A DNA stretch of 42,223 nucleotides. Source: Prolixibacteraceae bacterium (GTDB lineage Bacteria > Bacteroidota > Bacteroidia > Bacteroidales > Prolixibacteraceae). The notes below the pieces were generated by a model. That model searched no databases. It was given only the letters and a program-made list of their open reading frames with translations, and had not been told where the DNA came from. The translations under genes and the position numbers were made by a program. How positions within the stretch are numbered: the stretch's first letter is position 1; the number at the start of each line of letters is the position of its first letter. This document shows, in pieces, positions 1 through 8,380 of this stretch. The stretch spans positions 1 to 42,223 of the forward strand of contig JAIBEY010000028.1 of NCBI GenBank assembly GCA_019459525.1, written 5' to 3'.

Positions 1-1
1 G

Positions 2-2638
2 AATGGATTAATGGCTTGGGCGCCCAAGCGAATTGAGCTTTTTACCACACCGCACCAGCAAATTTATGCTCAGGATTGGCTGGAACAATTGGCTTTACAT
101 GAGTTCAGGCATTTAGTACAAATGGATAAAATTCAGAGTGAGTTACCCGCATTGGTGAAGGCTATTTTGGGAGAGCAAGCTGCTGCAATTGTTGTTGGCG
201 CATATTTGCCATTTTGGTTTCTCGAAGGTGATGCTGTAGTTACTGAAACAGCGCTATCCAACACCGGGCGTGGAAGAATGGCTGCGTTTAGTATGGATTA
301 TCGGGCACAACTGATCGAAAAGAGCAAATTCTCGTTTGATAAAGCTTACCTGGGTTCGTACAAAGATTACGTGCCAAACCATTATAAACTAGGTTATTGG
401 ATGGTGGGAAAAAGTCGGGAAAAATTTGGAACAGATGTGTGGTCCGGAGCTTTGCAGAAAATCGGACAACAACCATTTTCAATTACTCCGCTGAATTCTA
501 CTTTAAAGAAAACCACGGGATTAACAGCCAAACAGCTCTATGATCAGCTATTTGGAGAACTGTCAACTGAATGGAAACGAAAATTAAGCAACGCACCAAT
601 TGACTCAATTTCAATTGTTTCGCCTAAAAATAAAAATTATATCGAGTATCTTTACGCTGATTTTTACCGCGACTCTTTGATATTTGCATACCGAGCGTCA
701 ATAAATGATATTGGTCGTTTTGTATTAATTAATCCGGAGAAATCGGAGCGGATAATTTACACGCCGGGAACAATTTTCGAAGAATCGGTTTCACTGCAAA
801 ACAATCTGATTATTTGGGCGGAGCGACGTGCTGATCTCAGATGGACACACGCCGATCGTTCTGTTATCCAAATCTATAACATAGAAAACAAAACTAAACG
901 GGAAATTAAGAATCAAAACAAGTTGTTCAGCCCGGTTATCTCGCCTGATTTAAAATCATTTGCTTCCGTTGAAGTTGATCCGGCCAATAATTATCAGCTC
1001 TCAGTTTTTGACTTAGCAACAGGTATTCTGAAAGAAAGATTCCAAACACCAGATAACCAGTACTTTTTTACTCCTTGCTGGGACGGAAAAGGGGAAAAGT
1101 TATACGTCGTTTGTTTGTCAGAAAAAGGGAAATACCTGGCTTCAATCGATCTCAAAACCAAGGATATTCAAGCACTAACAACCACTACTTTTGCAAACAT
1201 CAAGAATCCGGTTTATTCCAAAGGACAAGTTATTTTTTCCGCCGATTTTACCGGAATTGATAACCTGTATGCTGTTGATACCCAAAGCAAAAAAGTTACT
1301 GAAATTGCAAAAGTTCCGTTCGGGGCTGATTATCCTTCAGTAACAAGTTCCGGAGAAAAAGTACTTTATAGTCATTATACATCAGCGGGTTACCGGCTCG
1401 CAACGGTTTCACTAAAACCGAAAACAGATCAAAAAGAAGTAAAAAGCATCGCATTGGCTTCCGATTCACTTGCTCAAAATATGGCTAATCAAGAAATTGG
1501 AATTCCGGATTTTTCAAATTCAGATTCGGTAGTGTACCGATCAAAGAAATATCGGAAACTGGCTCATTTGTTCAATTTTCACAGTTGGGCCCCGGCCTAT
1601 ATTGATATAAACAGTTACGAAATACGACCTGGTGTATCTTTATTCTCTCAAAACAAATTGGGCACTGCCGAAACAAAACTTGGATACGATTACGATGTCG
1701 CCGACAAAACAGGCCGGTATAAAATTGGATTCAGATATTCCGGATTATTTCCTGAATTTAATACCGAATTATCTGTTGGCGATCAGTCATCCAGTTATTA
1801 CCAAGTTAAGAATACAGTAAATAAATTTAACCAGATAATCAGCAGCGACACAACCATTCAACGATTCTCATGGAAAGAATTAACAGCTGATTTCGACGTC
1901 AGGTTGCCATTAAATTTTTCAAAAGGCAAATTCTCCCGGATAATTTACCCCGAAATACAATATACTTTTAACCAGGTATCTCATAAGGCATCTACCCCCG
2001 AAAACTTTTATTCAGGAAATTATCATGCTATGACCTACCGACTTTATTTCTACAATTTATTACAGCAATCCAGTCAAAATCTGATGCCCAGATGGGGACA
2101 ACAATTCGATTTAATTTACAGGCATACTCCATTCATTGGAAACGACTTAGGCGTACTTTCAGGAATGCAGTCAATCCTGTTTTTCCCCGGCGTGACTAAA
2201 AATGCAGGGTTAAAAGTTTACCAGGGTTATCAGGAAAAGAGTTTTGTGAAAAATTACAATTTCTCAAACTTTATCCGTTTCCCAAGAGGTTTTCAGGGAT
2301 ACCAGAACAATAAAATGTATTCACTTGCTGCCGATTATAAATTTCCGTTCTTATATCCTGATTTAAGTATTGGAAAACTTGCTTATATCAAGAGAATGAA
2401 GGCATCGCTATTTTACGATTATGCCTGGCTGTCTGTTCCGGTTGTTGATGATGATGGAAAAATTTATCCCAACCATCATAATATTGAATTGAAATCTTTT
2501 GGTCTTGAACTAACTTCAGACCTACATTTTCTGCGCTTTTTTGCACCTGTTGAAATTGGAATTCGATCTGCATATCGTCCTGATTTTAAGGATTTCATGT
2601 TTAATCTATTATTCTCAATTGATTTTAATGGGCTTTAA
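2..2638 (+). CDS. Metalloprotease / beta-propeller / outer-membrane barrel protein (5' truncated)
   Basis: The reading frame is open to the left edge, so the start and probably a signal peptide lie outside the window; residue numbers here count from the first in-window Met at base 11. A gluzincin-type zinc site is visible: HEFRH at residues 30-34 and a likely third ligand, Glu72, in the LEGDA stretch, as in peptidase MA-like families. Residues about 200-480 resemble TolB/DPP-type propeller blades (repeated short beta segments, FSPVISPD, TPCWDGKGEKLYVV). The last 350 residues alternate polar and aromatic strands and end in a beta-rich segment, as expected of an outer-membrane barrel. The likely role is an envelope protein with a surface or periplasmic peptidase-like domain; its substrate is unknown. 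The 3' end overlaps the convergent phosphoesterase gene by 14 bases. The domain assignments are by eye. Confidence 0.8.
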   Translation, partial: NGLMAWAPKRIELFTTPHQQIYAQDWLEQLALHEFRHLVQMDKIQSELPALVKAILGEQAAAIVVGAYLPFWFLEGDAVVTETALSNTGRGRMAAFSMDYRAQLIEKSKFSFDKAYLGSYKDYVPNHYKLGYWMVGKSREKFGTDVWSGALQKIGQQPFSITPLNSTLKKTTGLTAKQLYDQLFGELSTEWKRKLSNAPIDSISIVSPKNKNYIEYLYADFYRDSLIFAYRASINDIGRFVLINPEKSERIIYTPGTIFEESVSLQNNLIIWAERRADLRWTHADRSVIQIYNIENKTKREIKNQNKLFSPVISPDLKSFASVEVDPANNYQLSVFDLATGILKERFQTPDNQYFFTPCWDGKGEKLYVVCLSEKGKYLASIDLKTKDIQALTTTTFANIKNPVYSKGQVIFSADFTGIDNLYAVDTQSKKVTEIAKVPFGADYPSVTSSGEKVLYSHYTSAGYRLATVSLKPKTDQKEVKSIALASDSLAQNMANQEIGIPDFSNSDSVVYRSKKYRKLAHLFNFHSWAPAYIDINSYEIRPGVSLFSQNKLGTAETKLGYDYDVADKTGRYKIGFRYSGLFPEFNTELSVGDQSSSYYQVKNTVNKFNQIISSDTTIQRFSWKELTADFDVRLPLNFSKGKFSRIIYPEIQYTFNQVSHKASTPENFYSGNYHAMTYRLYFYNLLQQSSQNLMPRWGQQFDLIYRHTPFIGNDLGVLSGMQSILFFPGVTKNAGLKVYQGYQEKSFVKNYNFSNFIRFPRGFQGYQNNKMYSLAADYKFPFLYPDLSIGKLAYIKRMKASLFYDYAWLSVPVVDDDGKIYPNHHNIELKSFGLELTSDLHFLRFFAPVEIGIRSAYRPDFKDFMFNLLFSIDFNGL

Positions 2639-3848
2639 TCCTGCGTAAAGTTAACACAGTAATTTCGGGCCGCATTTCCACTCTTCCCGGAAACCCAATC
2701 GTTCCAAGTCCCCTGTTTACATAAAGATACTGACCATCAGACTCATACAATCCGCCCCAAAGTTTCTGATAAAAGTACAATGGACTAAATTCAATTCCGG
2801 CGAATTTTACAGCAAACTGCCCGCCATGCGTGTGTCCTGAAAGCGTAAGTGGTATATTGGTATCTGGCACAACTCTGGCTTCCCAATGTGCCGGATCATG
2901 CGACAACAAAATTTTGAAACTATTCTCCGGAATACTATCCAAAGCTAAATCGAGCCGTGCATATTGCGGAAACGGCGGATGTCCCCAATTCTCAACCCCA
3001 ATAATGCAAATCGATGTATCCCTGACATTTACCGTCTGCCACTGATTCAGTAAAAGCTGAAAGCCAGCCTCGGTTAATCCATGCCTGATTAATTTCAGGT
3101 TTTTTATTTTGCTTGTTGTATCGGGCCATTGAGAGTAATCGCCGTAATCATGATTGCCCTGTATAGCATATTTGCCATATGTGCCGGTCAACTGTTTTAG
3201 AAAGGGTTCAAACCCATTTATTTCATCACTAAAATTATTAACAATATCGCCAGTCAAAACCAATAGATCGGGTTTAATATGATCAACAATCAGTGCCGAT
3301 TTCTCCAGGTTGCTAACATTCTTACCAAAACTACCCAAATGAATATCAGACAGTTGAACCATTTTAAATCCATCAAGCTGTGGAGGTAAATCAGCAAAAT
3401 AGAACTCATGTTCTTGAACGTTTAAGCTGTAACGGCCAACAAAAATACCATAAGTAATCACACAAAAAAAACCAGCGCTAATAAGTAAAGAACCCGATAA
3501 ACAGATCAACTGGGCACGAAGCCCAATAAACCAACGAACCGGATAGGAGAGTAGCGTAGAAATGGAAAATACTGTTTTGGGAAACAGATCTAAAAAGGCA
3601 GCAGAAATAACTACTATAAAAAATGAATAGTTTTTACTTTGGCGAATAACTTCAGGATTTGAAAATGAATACACGAATAGGGAAGTGGCTAAAATACTTA
3701 TCGAAATATAAAAGATCGTGATGTAAGTTTTAAACTTTAGGTGCGAGGTTTGTGCAACCAATTTTCGGAATCCCCAATAGGAGACCAGTTCCAGAATAAA
3801 AACTGCTGCGAAGAAGAAAACCAAAAATGATGAAGGAATACCTCTCAT
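2625..3848 (-). CDS. Membrane-anchored metallophosphoesterase
   Basis: This 407-aa protein has a hydrophobic N-terminal half (about four membrane segments in residues 1-150) followed by a calcineurin-like phosphoesterase domain. The metal-binding motifs appear in order: SDIHLGS (DxH), TGDIVNN (GDxxxN), GNHDYGD (GNHD), SHDPAHW, and SGHTHGGQ (GHTH). This is the YkuE/YaeI-like class of membrane-associated phosphoesterases, some of which act on lipid or UDP-linked phosphodiesters; the actual substrate cannot be read from the sequence. It is transcribed toward the preceding protease gene, and the two stop codons overlap tail to tail. No good promoter box was found in the AT-rich DNA upstream of its start. 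The family call is firm and the substrate is open. Confidence 0.93.
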   Translation of the reverse strand: MRGIPSSFLVFFFAAVFILELVSYWGFRKLVAQTSHLKFKTYITIFYISISILATSLFVYSFSNPEVIRQSKNYSFFIVVISAAFLDLFPKTVFSISTLLSYPVRWFIGLRAQLICLSGSLLISAGFFCVITYGIFVGRYSLNVQEHEFYFADLPPQLDGFKMVQLSDIHLGSFGKNVSNLEKSALIVDHIKPDLLVLTGDIVNNFSDEINGFEPFLKQLTGTYGKYAIQGNHDYGDYSQWPDTTSKIKNLKLIRHGLTEAGFQLLLNQWQTVNVRDTSICIIGVENWGHPPFPQYARLDLALDSIPENSFKILLSHDPAHWEARVVPDTNIPLTLSGHTHGGQFAVKFAGIEFSPLYFYQKLWGGLYESDGQYLYVNRGLGTIGFPGRVEMRPEITVLTLRRIKAH

Positions 3849-4712
3849 AAATTCTAAATTAGTTCGAAAGAAGAAAAATAAACAATTTGCTTTTCTTTTT
3901 TAGTATTAAACCCAATTTTTATGCTTTTTGTTGTGATTTCACCTATTTCTGCACAGATTGTCCAAGTTTAAACCATAGCTCATATCAAACTAAATATCTT
4001 ATAATAAAATACTTATAATCAAATTTGGAGCAATTTGAAGCCTCTAGCTTTCAATATTTAGTGCTGATTTGATAGAGGGTTGCAAAAAATGGACAAAATT
4101 CACTGTAAAGCAATCTTTTTAAAATTCCAGATCAACTGGATTTGAAAATTAGGCAATAAAACAAAGGGTAGGGTAGCTTCCACTAAAAATTCACCCTAAT
4201 TTTCTAATCGCAATTTTAGATCGAACAGCTAGCCATTAAATCTTTGTGCTATTTACAAATGAGAATAATACAATGAACAATATTCAAGTTTACATTTGGC
4301 AAATATTCACAATAAATACAAATGTGAATGAGATATTTTTTGTGATAATTTAAATAATATAACCCTGTATAGATACAATGTGAATACTCAAAAATCACCA
4401 TAATATATATAGGAATAATATCATATATAGTATTCATTTTTAGTAATTTAAAAACGATCATTTATGATTTGACTTAAATTAATAATTTACCCCTGTTAAT
4501 TTTAACTAAAAACTACTTATATATTAATAGATAATTAGTTTAATACCAACTATTTAGTGGTCATATATAAAGTATTAAATCAATATATTATGGCTACTTT
4601 TTATCTGAATGTATACTTGATTTATACAAATGTAACTTGTTTGAATTAACAAATTACAACAAGTAATTAAAATCAATTTATTACATTTGTGCATTCAGTA
4701 ATTTACATTTAA
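3849..4712. other. AT-rich intergenic region without a credible gene
   Basis: These 864 bases separate the divergent phosphoesterase and XRE regulator genes. They are visibly much richer in A and T than the flanking genes. No frame shows credible coding character; one 70-codon minus-strand frame (4249-4461) is simply low-complexity Ile/Tyr/Asn. The region contains several CAAATGT/ACATTTG words in inverted pairs: 4292-4298 with 4319-4325, and 4627-4633 with 4684-4690. An ATTCACA/TGTGAAT pair is also present around 4305-4328. I see no RNA gene or insertion sequence. It may be a long regulatory region or the remains of lost genes. Confidence 0.6.
4626..4690 (+). promoter_or_regulatory. Promoter with nested inverted repeats upstream of the XRE regulator
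   Basis: ACAAATGTAA (4626-4635) and TTACATTTGT (4681-4690) are perfect 10-base inverted repeats. Inside them ACTTGT (4635-4640) mirrors ACAAGT (4659-4664). The right arm contains TACATTTG (4682-4689), a perfect match to the Bacteroidota -7 consensus TAnnTTTG, 23 bases before the ATG at 4713. No clear -33 box sits at the usual distance. Because the repeat arm overlaps the -7 box, binding there would block transcription, so autoregulation by the XRE protein is a reasonable inference. Confidence 0.5.
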
Positions 4713-5186
4713 ATGGAAGAAAGAATCAGGAAATTTATGGAGTATAAAGGAATCACTCCTTCAGAACTTGCAGATTCAATTGGCGTACAGCGTTCAAATG
4801 TGACCCATGTTTTAAAAGGACGAAATAAGCCTAGTTTTCAGTTTATCGAAAAAATGCTGCAGATATATCCTGACTTGAATGCCAAATGGCTTATGCTTGG
4901 AACAGGCTCTATGGTTGACGCCCCGCTAAAAACAAGAACATTATTTGATCAAATTGCAGAACAACCTATCCTTCAGGTTCCAAAAGAAGAAAAAACCGAA
5001 AGTATGCCTGTCGTTGAAGAACCTGCAATGCCAGAGAATAAAGCAATATCTACTCCTCCCGTTGCTGAAAAAAAAATACCGCAAGATGAGCTTCAGGATC
5101 AATTTTTTAGTTCAGAAAAACCGATAGAAAGGTTGATCGTTTTCTTTAAAGACGCAACATTTAAAGTTTACAATCCCTCCCGATAA
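4713..5186 (+). CDS. XRE-family helix-turn-helix regulator
   Basis: This 157-aa protein has an N-terminal HTH_3/XRE DNA-binding domain in residues 3-60 (ITPSELADSIGVQRSNVTHVLKGRNKPS carries the helix-turn-helix). A flexible Pro/Glu-rich linker follows (about 75-135), and a short conserved-looking tail contains ERLIVFFKD. There is no peptidase or ligand domain. It lies 36 bases upstream of pyrK in the same direction and is preceded by inverted repeats that overlap its own -7 box. Control of its own gene and perhaps of the pyrK-pyrD operon is therefore plausible but inferred. pyrK also has a separate -7-like box, so the two need not be one transcript. Confidence 0.88.
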   Translation: MEERIRKFMEYKGITPSELADSIGVQRSNVTHVLKGRNKPSFQFIEKMLQIYPDLNAKWLMLGTGSMVDAPLKTRTLFDQIAEQPILQVPKEEKTESMPVVEEPAMPENKAISTPPVAEKKIPQDELQDQFFSSEKPIERLIVFFKDATFKVYNPSR

Positions 5187-5198
5187 TATTTTTAAATT

Positions 5199-5206
5199 AT
5201 CTTTGC
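5199..5206 (+). promoter_or_regulatory. Putative -7 promoter box of pyrK
   Basis: TATCTTTG matches the Bacteroidota -7 consensus TAnnTTTG exactly and lies 16 bases before the pyrK start at 5223, giving a very short leader. I see no convincing TTTG at -33, so readthrough from the XRE gene is also possible. Confidence 0.45.
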
Positions 5207-5222
5207 CGGCAAATTCATCTGC

Positions 5223-5996
5223 ATGAAAAAGACGGTAATAGATTTTTTATTGCTTGATAATAAGCAACTTAATAAAGATAACTTTCAACTTACACTTCAG
5301 TCACCCCTTCCGGTTTCTGATATTTTTCCTGGTCAGTTTATTAATGTAGAAATTAAAGAAGCCACTGAGATTTTTCTTAGGCGCCCTTTTTCAATATTGG
5401 ATGTTGATTACGAAAAGCAAACGATCGCATTGCTGGTAAAGATCCTTGGGAGAGGTTCAAAAAAGCTGACTGAAGCTCGTCCGGGTCAAACAATAAGTGC
5501 TATTTTTCCATTAGGAAAGTCGTTTACTTTGCCTGATCAAAACGACCGGGTTTTACTAATAGGTGGCGGCAGCGGTGTAGCTCCCATGCTGTTCCTGTCA
5601 AAAATATGCGGACTAAAACCTGAAAATGTGACCGTACTTATCGGTGCGAGATCGGCTTCCGATCACATTGATGTAACTGCATATCAATCTTATGGTCAGT
5701 TTTATTATACTACAGAAGATGGTTCGCTGGGCGAAAAAGGCTATGTAACTAATCATCCTGTCTTTACAGAGAAACTCAATCAATATACCAAAATATATAC
5801 TTGTGGCCCCGATTTGATGATGAAAGCAATTGGACGAAAAGCAATTGACACCAACATTTTTTGCGAAGTATCGCTCGAAAATATGATGGCTTGTGGATTT
5901 GGTGTGTGTTTGTGTTGTGTTGAAGATACTAAAACAGGTCACAAATGCGTATGTACCGATGGACCTGTATTTAATGTAAACGATCTGAAATGGTAA
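5223..5996 (+). CDS. pyrK: Dihydroorotate dehydrogenase B, electron-transfer subunit
   Basis: PyrK (257 aa) passes electrons from the PyrD FMN to NAD+ during dihydroorotate oxidation in pyrimidine synthesis. It is a ferredoxin-reductase-type flavoprotein. [10 protein letters not shown] (about residues 52-61) is the FAD-binding motif, [10 protein letters not shown] (about 116-125) the NAD-binding loop, and the C-terminal cysteines C224, C229, C232 and C244 (the last in CTDGPVF) bind the 2Fe-2S cluster. Length is typical. Its stop codon overlaps the start of pyrD (ATGGTAA), which indicates translational coupling of the two subunits. The call is secure from the motifs and the neighbouring pyrD. 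Confidence 0.96.
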   Translation: MKKTVIDFLLLDNKQLNKDNFQLTLQSPLPVSDIFPGQFINVEIKEATEIFLRRPFSILDVDYEKQTIALLVKILGRGSKKLTEARPGQTISAIFPLGKSFTLPDQNDRVLLIGGGSGVAPMLFLSKICGLKPENVTVLIGARSASDHIDVTAYQSYGQFYYTTEDGSLGEKGYVTNHPVFTEKLNQYTKIYTCGPDLMMKAIGRKAIDTNIFCEVSLENMMACGFGVCLCCVEDTKTGHKCVCTDGPVFNVNDLKW

Positions 5997-6901
5997 ATCT
6001 TGGGATAAAAATTCATAATCTGGATTTAAAAAATCCGGTTATGACAGCTTCCGGAACCTGTGGCTTCGGAGAAGAAATTGCTGATTTTCTTGACCTTTCG
6101 CTTCTGGGCGGAATGGTTGTTAAGGGAACTACCTTAAAACACAGGGAAGGAAATGCCTATCCGCGAATGGCTGAAACTCCTTCAGGAATGCTGAATGCCG
6201 TTGGACTTCAGAATAAAGGAATTGATAATTTCATTAGCAATATTTATCCCCGAATTAAAGATTTAGATACTCACATCATCGTCAATGTAAATGGCTCAAC
6301 GATTGAAGATTATGTTGCTTTAACTGAACGATTGAATGAATTAGACAGAATTCCGGCTATCGAACTAAACATTAGTTGCCCGAATGTAAAGGAAGGCGGC
6401 ATGGCTTTCGGAATTAGTTGCCCATCCGCCGAAGCTGTGGTTAAAGCTGTAAGAAAAGTATATGGTAAAACGTTGATAGTTAAGCTGTCTCCGAATGTTA
6501 CCAGTATTGCCGAGATCGCCAAAGCTGTGGAAGGACAAGGAGCTGATAGTGTTTCACTCATCAATACGTTGCTGGGTATGGCCGTAAATGCTGAAACCAG
6601 AAAACCTGTTTTATCTACAATTACCGGGGGACTTTCGGGTCCGGCAATTAAGCCCATTGCGCTTCGAATGGTTTGGCAGGTTTATAATGCCGTGAAAATT
6701 CCGGTTATTGGCATGGGTGGAATCATGAATGCAACGGATGCGCTCGAATTTATGATTGCCGGTGCTTCGGCAATTCAGGTGGGTACCGCTCTTTTTATTG
6801 ATCCAACCATTCCGGTAAAGATTATTGATGGCATTTCCGAATATATGGAACGCCATAAAATTCAGTCTGTTAACGAAATAATTGGGAGTTTACAATGCTG
6901 A
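5990..6901 (+). CDS. pyrD: Dihydroorotate dehydrogenase class 1B, catalytic subunit
   Basis: PyrD (303 aa) is the FMN-containing TIM barrel that oxidises dihydroorotate to orotate, the fourth step of UMP synthesis, in the cytosol. Visible signatures are [11 protein letters not shown] near the N terminus, [11 protein letters not shown] with the catalytic Cys at residue 130, the FMN-phosphate region [14 protein letters not shown], and [12 protein letters not shown] near the end. Class 1B partners with PyrK, which is directly upstream and overlaps by seven bases. Downstream, its TGA overlaps the ATG of a serine hydrolase gene (ATGCTGA), so the three genes form one translationally linked operon. 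Length and motifs are normal. Confidence 0.97.
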   Translation: MVNLGIKIHNLDLKNPVMTASGTCGFGEEIADFLDLSLLGGMVVKGTTLKHREGNAYPRMAETPSGMLNAVGLQNKGIDNFISNIYPRIKDLDTHIIVNVNGSTIEDYVALTERLNELDRIPAIELNISCPNVKEGGMAFGISCPSAEAVVKAVRKVYGKTLIVKLSPNVTSIAEIAKAVEGQGADSVSLINTLLGMAVNAETRKPVLSTITGGLSGPAIKPIALRMVWQVYNAVKIPVIGMGGIMNATDALEFMIAGASAIQVGTALFIDPTIPVKIIDGISEYMERHKIQSVNEIIGSLQC

Positions 6902-8211
6902 ATTTAAGAAAGATACATATCTGCACTATAAAATCATTTAAGTATTTGTTGCTCTTTCTGCTCATTGTTTCTAACTGTACTTTGCATCAGGAAGCAAACG
7001 AATTGCTCAATCCGGATGAAGAGCTTGACTCTGATGGGTTGAACTTCAGAATTACCAATGATCTCTCCACATTCAGTGGAAGCAAACTAATTGAAAAAGA
7101 AGCTAATGATTTCCTGAGGCAATGGAACCTAGCAGGAATGACCATGTCGATTGTTAAGGATGGGAAACTGGTTTATGCACATGGTTTTGGATATGCTGAT
7201 GTTGAAGCTAAACTGCCGGTTAATCCGGGAAACCTGTTTCGGGTTGCAAGTGTCAGCAAACTGATAACAGCTGTTGCCATCATGAAACTTGTTGAGAAAA
7301 AAACAATTACGCTCGATTCAAAGGTATTTGGTCCCAAAGCTATTCTGAAAGATCCGGTTTTTAGTTCCGTTGCCGATAAAAGGCTGTATGATATTACGGT
7401 ACGCCAACTTTTGGCTCATTCCGGAGGCTGGTCGTTACACTATGGCGACCCTGCGTTTAATTCGCTGGTCGTACTTGAACGAACAGGCGAAACCGGAGCG
7501 GCATCCATTGATTCTTATTGCCGTTTTGTTGCATCCCGAAAACTGCATTTTACTCCTGGAACCCGATCTTCTTACTCCAATATGGGTTATATGTTTCTGG
7601 GTAAAGTTATTGAAGCAGTTACCGGTCAATCGTACGAAAAATTTGTGTACAACGAAGTTCTAAAACCTGTTGGAATTACCGATATGCACATCGGTCGAAG
7701 CTATCTTTCTGACCGACGCATGAATGAAGTGAAATATTACGAATCTGAAGAAAGTCAACCAATTCCAGCTTTCGACGGCTCGGGAAGGCTTGTTCCAAAA
7801 CCTTACGGTGGAAACCCGATTGAGTTACTCGGTCCTGCTGGTGGATGGATTGCATCGTCGGTTGAATTGGCCCAGCTACTGGTTTTAGTTGATGGTTTTA
7901 GGAATGTTCCCGACATGATTTCTCACAACCTGATCAATCAAATGGTTGATGATACCGATTTCAGGGGCCCTCTCGGCTGGAAAACAGTAAAAGACAATGG
8001 CGACTGGATTCGCACGGGTAGTATGGCCGGAACTTCAGCCATTATGAAAAGACAAAGTAACGGATTTTCGTGGGTTGTAGTGCTGAATTCGAGCAGTTGG
8101 AAAGGACCGAGACTACCAGCCTATGTCAATTACATGATGGGGAAAATAGAAAAAGGAACATCGAAGTGGCCTAATCACGATCTGTTTAAGCACGTCCCCA
8201 AAAAAATATAA
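6895..8211 (+). CDS. Serine hydrolase of the class C beta-lactamase/PBP4* family, probable lipoprotein
   Basis: This 438-aa protein has a hydrophobic N-terminal signal (residues 14-27) ending in VSNC, where Cys28 could be lipidated although Asn at -1 is unusual. The catalytic domain shows SVSK (Ser119 nucleophile, Lys122), YSN (227-229) and RTG (373-375) in place of the KTG/HTG box. These are the three hallmarks of the family, which includes esterases, D-amino acid peptidases and true class C beta-lactamases. Arg in the third box argues against assuming beta-lactam hydrolysis. The gene overlaps pyrD at ATGCTGA and ends the pyr operon before a strong terminator. No functional link to pyrimidine synthesis is evident. 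Confidence 0.9.
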   Translation: MLNLRKIHICTIKSFKYLLLFLLIVSNCTLHQEANELLNPDEELDSDGLNFRITNDLSTFSGSKLIEKEANDFLRQWNLAGMTMSIVKDGKLVYAHGFGYADVEAKLPVNPGNLFRVASVSKLITAVAIMKLVEKKTITLDSKVFGPKAILKDPVFSSVADKRLYDITVRQLLAHSGGWSLHYGDPAFNSLVVLERTGETGAASIDSYCRFVASRKLHFTPGTRSSYSNMGYMFLGKVIEAVTGQSYEKFVYNEVLKPVGITDMHIGRSYLSDRRMNEVKYYESEESQPIPAFDGSGRLVPKPYGGNPIELLGPAGGWIASSVELAQLLVLVDGFRNVPDMISHNLINQMVDDTDFRGPLGWKTVKDNGDWIRTGSMAGTSAIMKRQSNGFSWVVVLNSSSWKGPRLPAYVNYMMGKIEKGTSKWPNHDLFKHVPKKI

Positions 8212-8244
8212 CCTGATATTCTGCAATAATTTAACATCAGTCAG

Positions 8245-8278
8245 AAAGATGAATCATGCAATGGTTCATCTTTTTTGT
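8245..8278 (+). terminator. Rho-independent terminator after the pyr operon
   Basis: GATGAATCA (8248-8256) pairs with TGGTTCATC (8262-8270), one G-T wobble, around a five-base loop. It is preceded by A residues and followed by TTTTTTG. It ends transcription 34 bases after the serine hydrolase gene. Confidence 0.85.
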
Positions 8279-8296
8279 TTTAGCATCATGCCCGGG

Positions 8297-8326
8297 TTGG
8301 GTTGAACTTTTCAATCTGTATCTTGT
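8297..8326 (+). promoter_or_regulatory. Weak candidate promoter for the E2-E1-flavodoxin operon
   Basis: TTG at 8297-8299 is followed after 19 bases by TATCTTGT (8319-8326), an imperfect match to TAnnTTTG. The site lies between the upstream terminator and the E2 start at 8381, where a promoter is expected. The -7 match is incomplete. Confidence 0.3.
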
Positions 8327-8380
8327 TAGTTTGTGTGAAAACATGAAGTTCTTAATGTTAAATAATAATTGTAAGAAAGT

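Noticed and set aside
4249-4461. 70-codon minus-strand frame in the AT-rich gap
   Set aside because: Low-complexity Ile/Tyr/Asn composition, no ribosome site or promoter, and AT-rich DNA on this scale yields such frames by chance.
6895-8211. Antibiotic-resistance beta-lactamase
   Set aside because: The fold family fits, but the third motif is RTG and the genomic context is housekeeping; resistance cannot be claimed.
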